Positions 5,009 to 5,571 of a stretch of 5,571 nucleotides of DNA are shown piece by piece. How positions within the stretch are numbered: the first letter of the stretch is position 1; every line of letters starts with the position of its first letter. This stretch comes from an uncultured Propionibacteriaceae bacterium (GTDB lineage Bacteria; Actinomycetota; Actinomycetes; Propionibacteriales; Propionibacteriaceae). The stretch is taken from positions 1 to 5,571 of the forward strand of contig CALKHV010000040.1 of NCBI GenBank assembly GCA_937988865.1, read 5' to 3'. The position numbers were made by a program, and so were the translations under genes. Under the pieces are notes generated by a model. That model searched no databases and was not told where the DNA came from. It worked only from the letters and a program-made list of their open reading frames with translations.

Positions 5009-5571
5009 TCAGCGAGCCTTCTCGTCGAGTGCCCAGGTCTTGGAGGGTGTGACGAGGTAGCGGTAGCCCAGGGGTGAGCGCCAGAGGTAGATGCCGGGCA
5101 TGGGCTGGGTGACCTGCCAGCCGCCGTGGGTTTTCGCTCGGTGGGCGCGGCGGGTCAAGGGTCCGAGGTTGTCTGGACGCGTCTGCCCCGGTGGGGGTGG
5201 GGTGCCGTCCGTGCCCTTCCGGTAGGCGGTGGTGTGGTCGAGGTCGAGGCTGGTGGAGCGTCTGGTGGACCAGGGGAACACTTCGTACGGGTTCCGCAAC
5301 TGGACGGCTTCGCGCATGCGGTCGGGGCATTCATACGCGTCGGTGGGGACCTGGTTGTTGCAGTCGAGGACGGGTCGCAGGTTGATCCGGGTGTGACCCA
5401 ACCGGGGACGCAGCCAGTCGAGCAGGAGCGGGCCGAGGGTGTCGCTGCGGGCGACGCCGTACCCGTCGCGGAGGGTGTCATCGGTGACATGCACCATCAG
5501 GTCGACGACCGGCAGGAGTTGGTCGGGGTCAACCGTGATGGTGCCGCAGGTGTGGCCCCGCTGACCGCGGG
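5009..5571 (-). CDS. HNH endonuclease, DUF222/13E12 repeat family, C-terminal part (5' end outside window)
   Basis: The frame is open to the right edge and reads RGQRGHTCGTITVDPDQLL upstream of the first internal ATG at 5497, so the gene starts outside the window; 186 residues are visible. The pattern matches the conserved C-terminal part of actinobacterial 13E12-repeat proteins: HVTDDTL, then a LRPVLD strand, DAYECPDRMREAVQLRNP, and VFPWSTRRS. The HNH nuclease core follows: DLDHT (histidine at visible residue 112), QTRPDNLGPL (asparagine 134) and HRAKTHGGW (histidines 143 and 148). The metal-binding HNH residues all appear present, so the nuclease core is not obviously broken. The tail PGIYLWRSPLGYRYLVTP is also typical. 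These genes occur in many scattered copies in actinobacterial genomes and behave like mobile elements; their biological role is not settled. The stop lies 42 bases before the anti-sigma-like remnant. Confidence 0.93.
   Translation of the reverse strand, partial: RGQRGHTCGTITVDPDQLLPVVDLMVHVTDDTLRDGYGVARSDTLGPLLLDWLRPRLGHTRINLRPVLDCNNQVPTDAYECPDRMREAVQLRNPYEVFPWSTRRSTSLDLDHTTAYRKGTDGTPPPPGQTRPDNLGPLTRRAHRAKTHGGWQVTQPMPGIYLWRSPLGYRYLVTPSKTWALDEKAR

Noticed and set aside
4695..5330. 211-codon minus-strand frame overlapping the HNH gene
   Set aside because: Its Arg/Pro/His-rich composition is typical of an out-of-frame reading of GC-rich DNA. The HNH frame has clear family motifs.
1..5571. CRISPR array, tRNA, rRNA, insertion-sequence ends
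   Set aside because: No spaced identical repeats, cloverleaf-like segments, rRNA stretches or transposase genes were recognised by eye. The only tandem repeat is the two-copy 21-base unit.

Overview
The window is a GC-rich segment with strong third-position G/C bias. Together with an SigE-type ECF sigma factor and a 13E12-type HNH nuclease, this points to a high-GC actinobacterium (Actinomycetota). I cannot name a genus. All supported genes lie on the minus strand, so transcription runs from the right edge (5571) to the left edge (1). The plus-strand open frames look like shadows.

In order of transcription: (1) the C-terminal part of an HNH endonuclease of the DUF222/13E12 repeat family, whose 5' end lies beyond the right edge (5009-5571); (2) a short coding-like remnant with a proline-rich linker and one membrane helix, resembling the end of an anti-sigma factor (about 4736-4966); (3) a secreted protein of about 409 residues made of six HAF-like, propeller-type repeats, split by an apparent +1 frameshift at about 4137 (3351-4581); (4) an ECF sigma factor (2756-3265), overlapping by 4 bases (ATGA) (5) a single-pass membrane protein that is its probable anti-sigma or sensor partner (1719-2759); (6) a 280-base intergenic region holding a perfect 21-base tandem repeat, a possible ECF-type promoter and two small hairpins; and (7) an astacin-type (M12A) zinc metalloprotease with a propeptide aspartate switch, an 11-residue-periodic coiled coil and a cysteine-rich tail (74-1438), followed by a strong inverted repeat, probably a terminator (21-58).

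The central hypothesis is an envelope-facing module. The ECF sigma factor and its membrane partner form a translationally coupled signalling pair, flanked by a secreted propeller protein upstream and a zymogen-type metalloprotease downstream. Regulation of the flanking genes by this sigma factor is inference: candidate promoter elements are visible but weak, and those before the sigma and protease genes do not share one clear motif. The most unusual gene is the protease. An intact astacin catalytic domain is joined to a hendecad coiled coil and a CxCC tail, with no recognisable signal peptide. The right end (nuclease fragment, anti-sigma remnant, frameshifted propeller gene) looks like a decaying or rearranged stretch.
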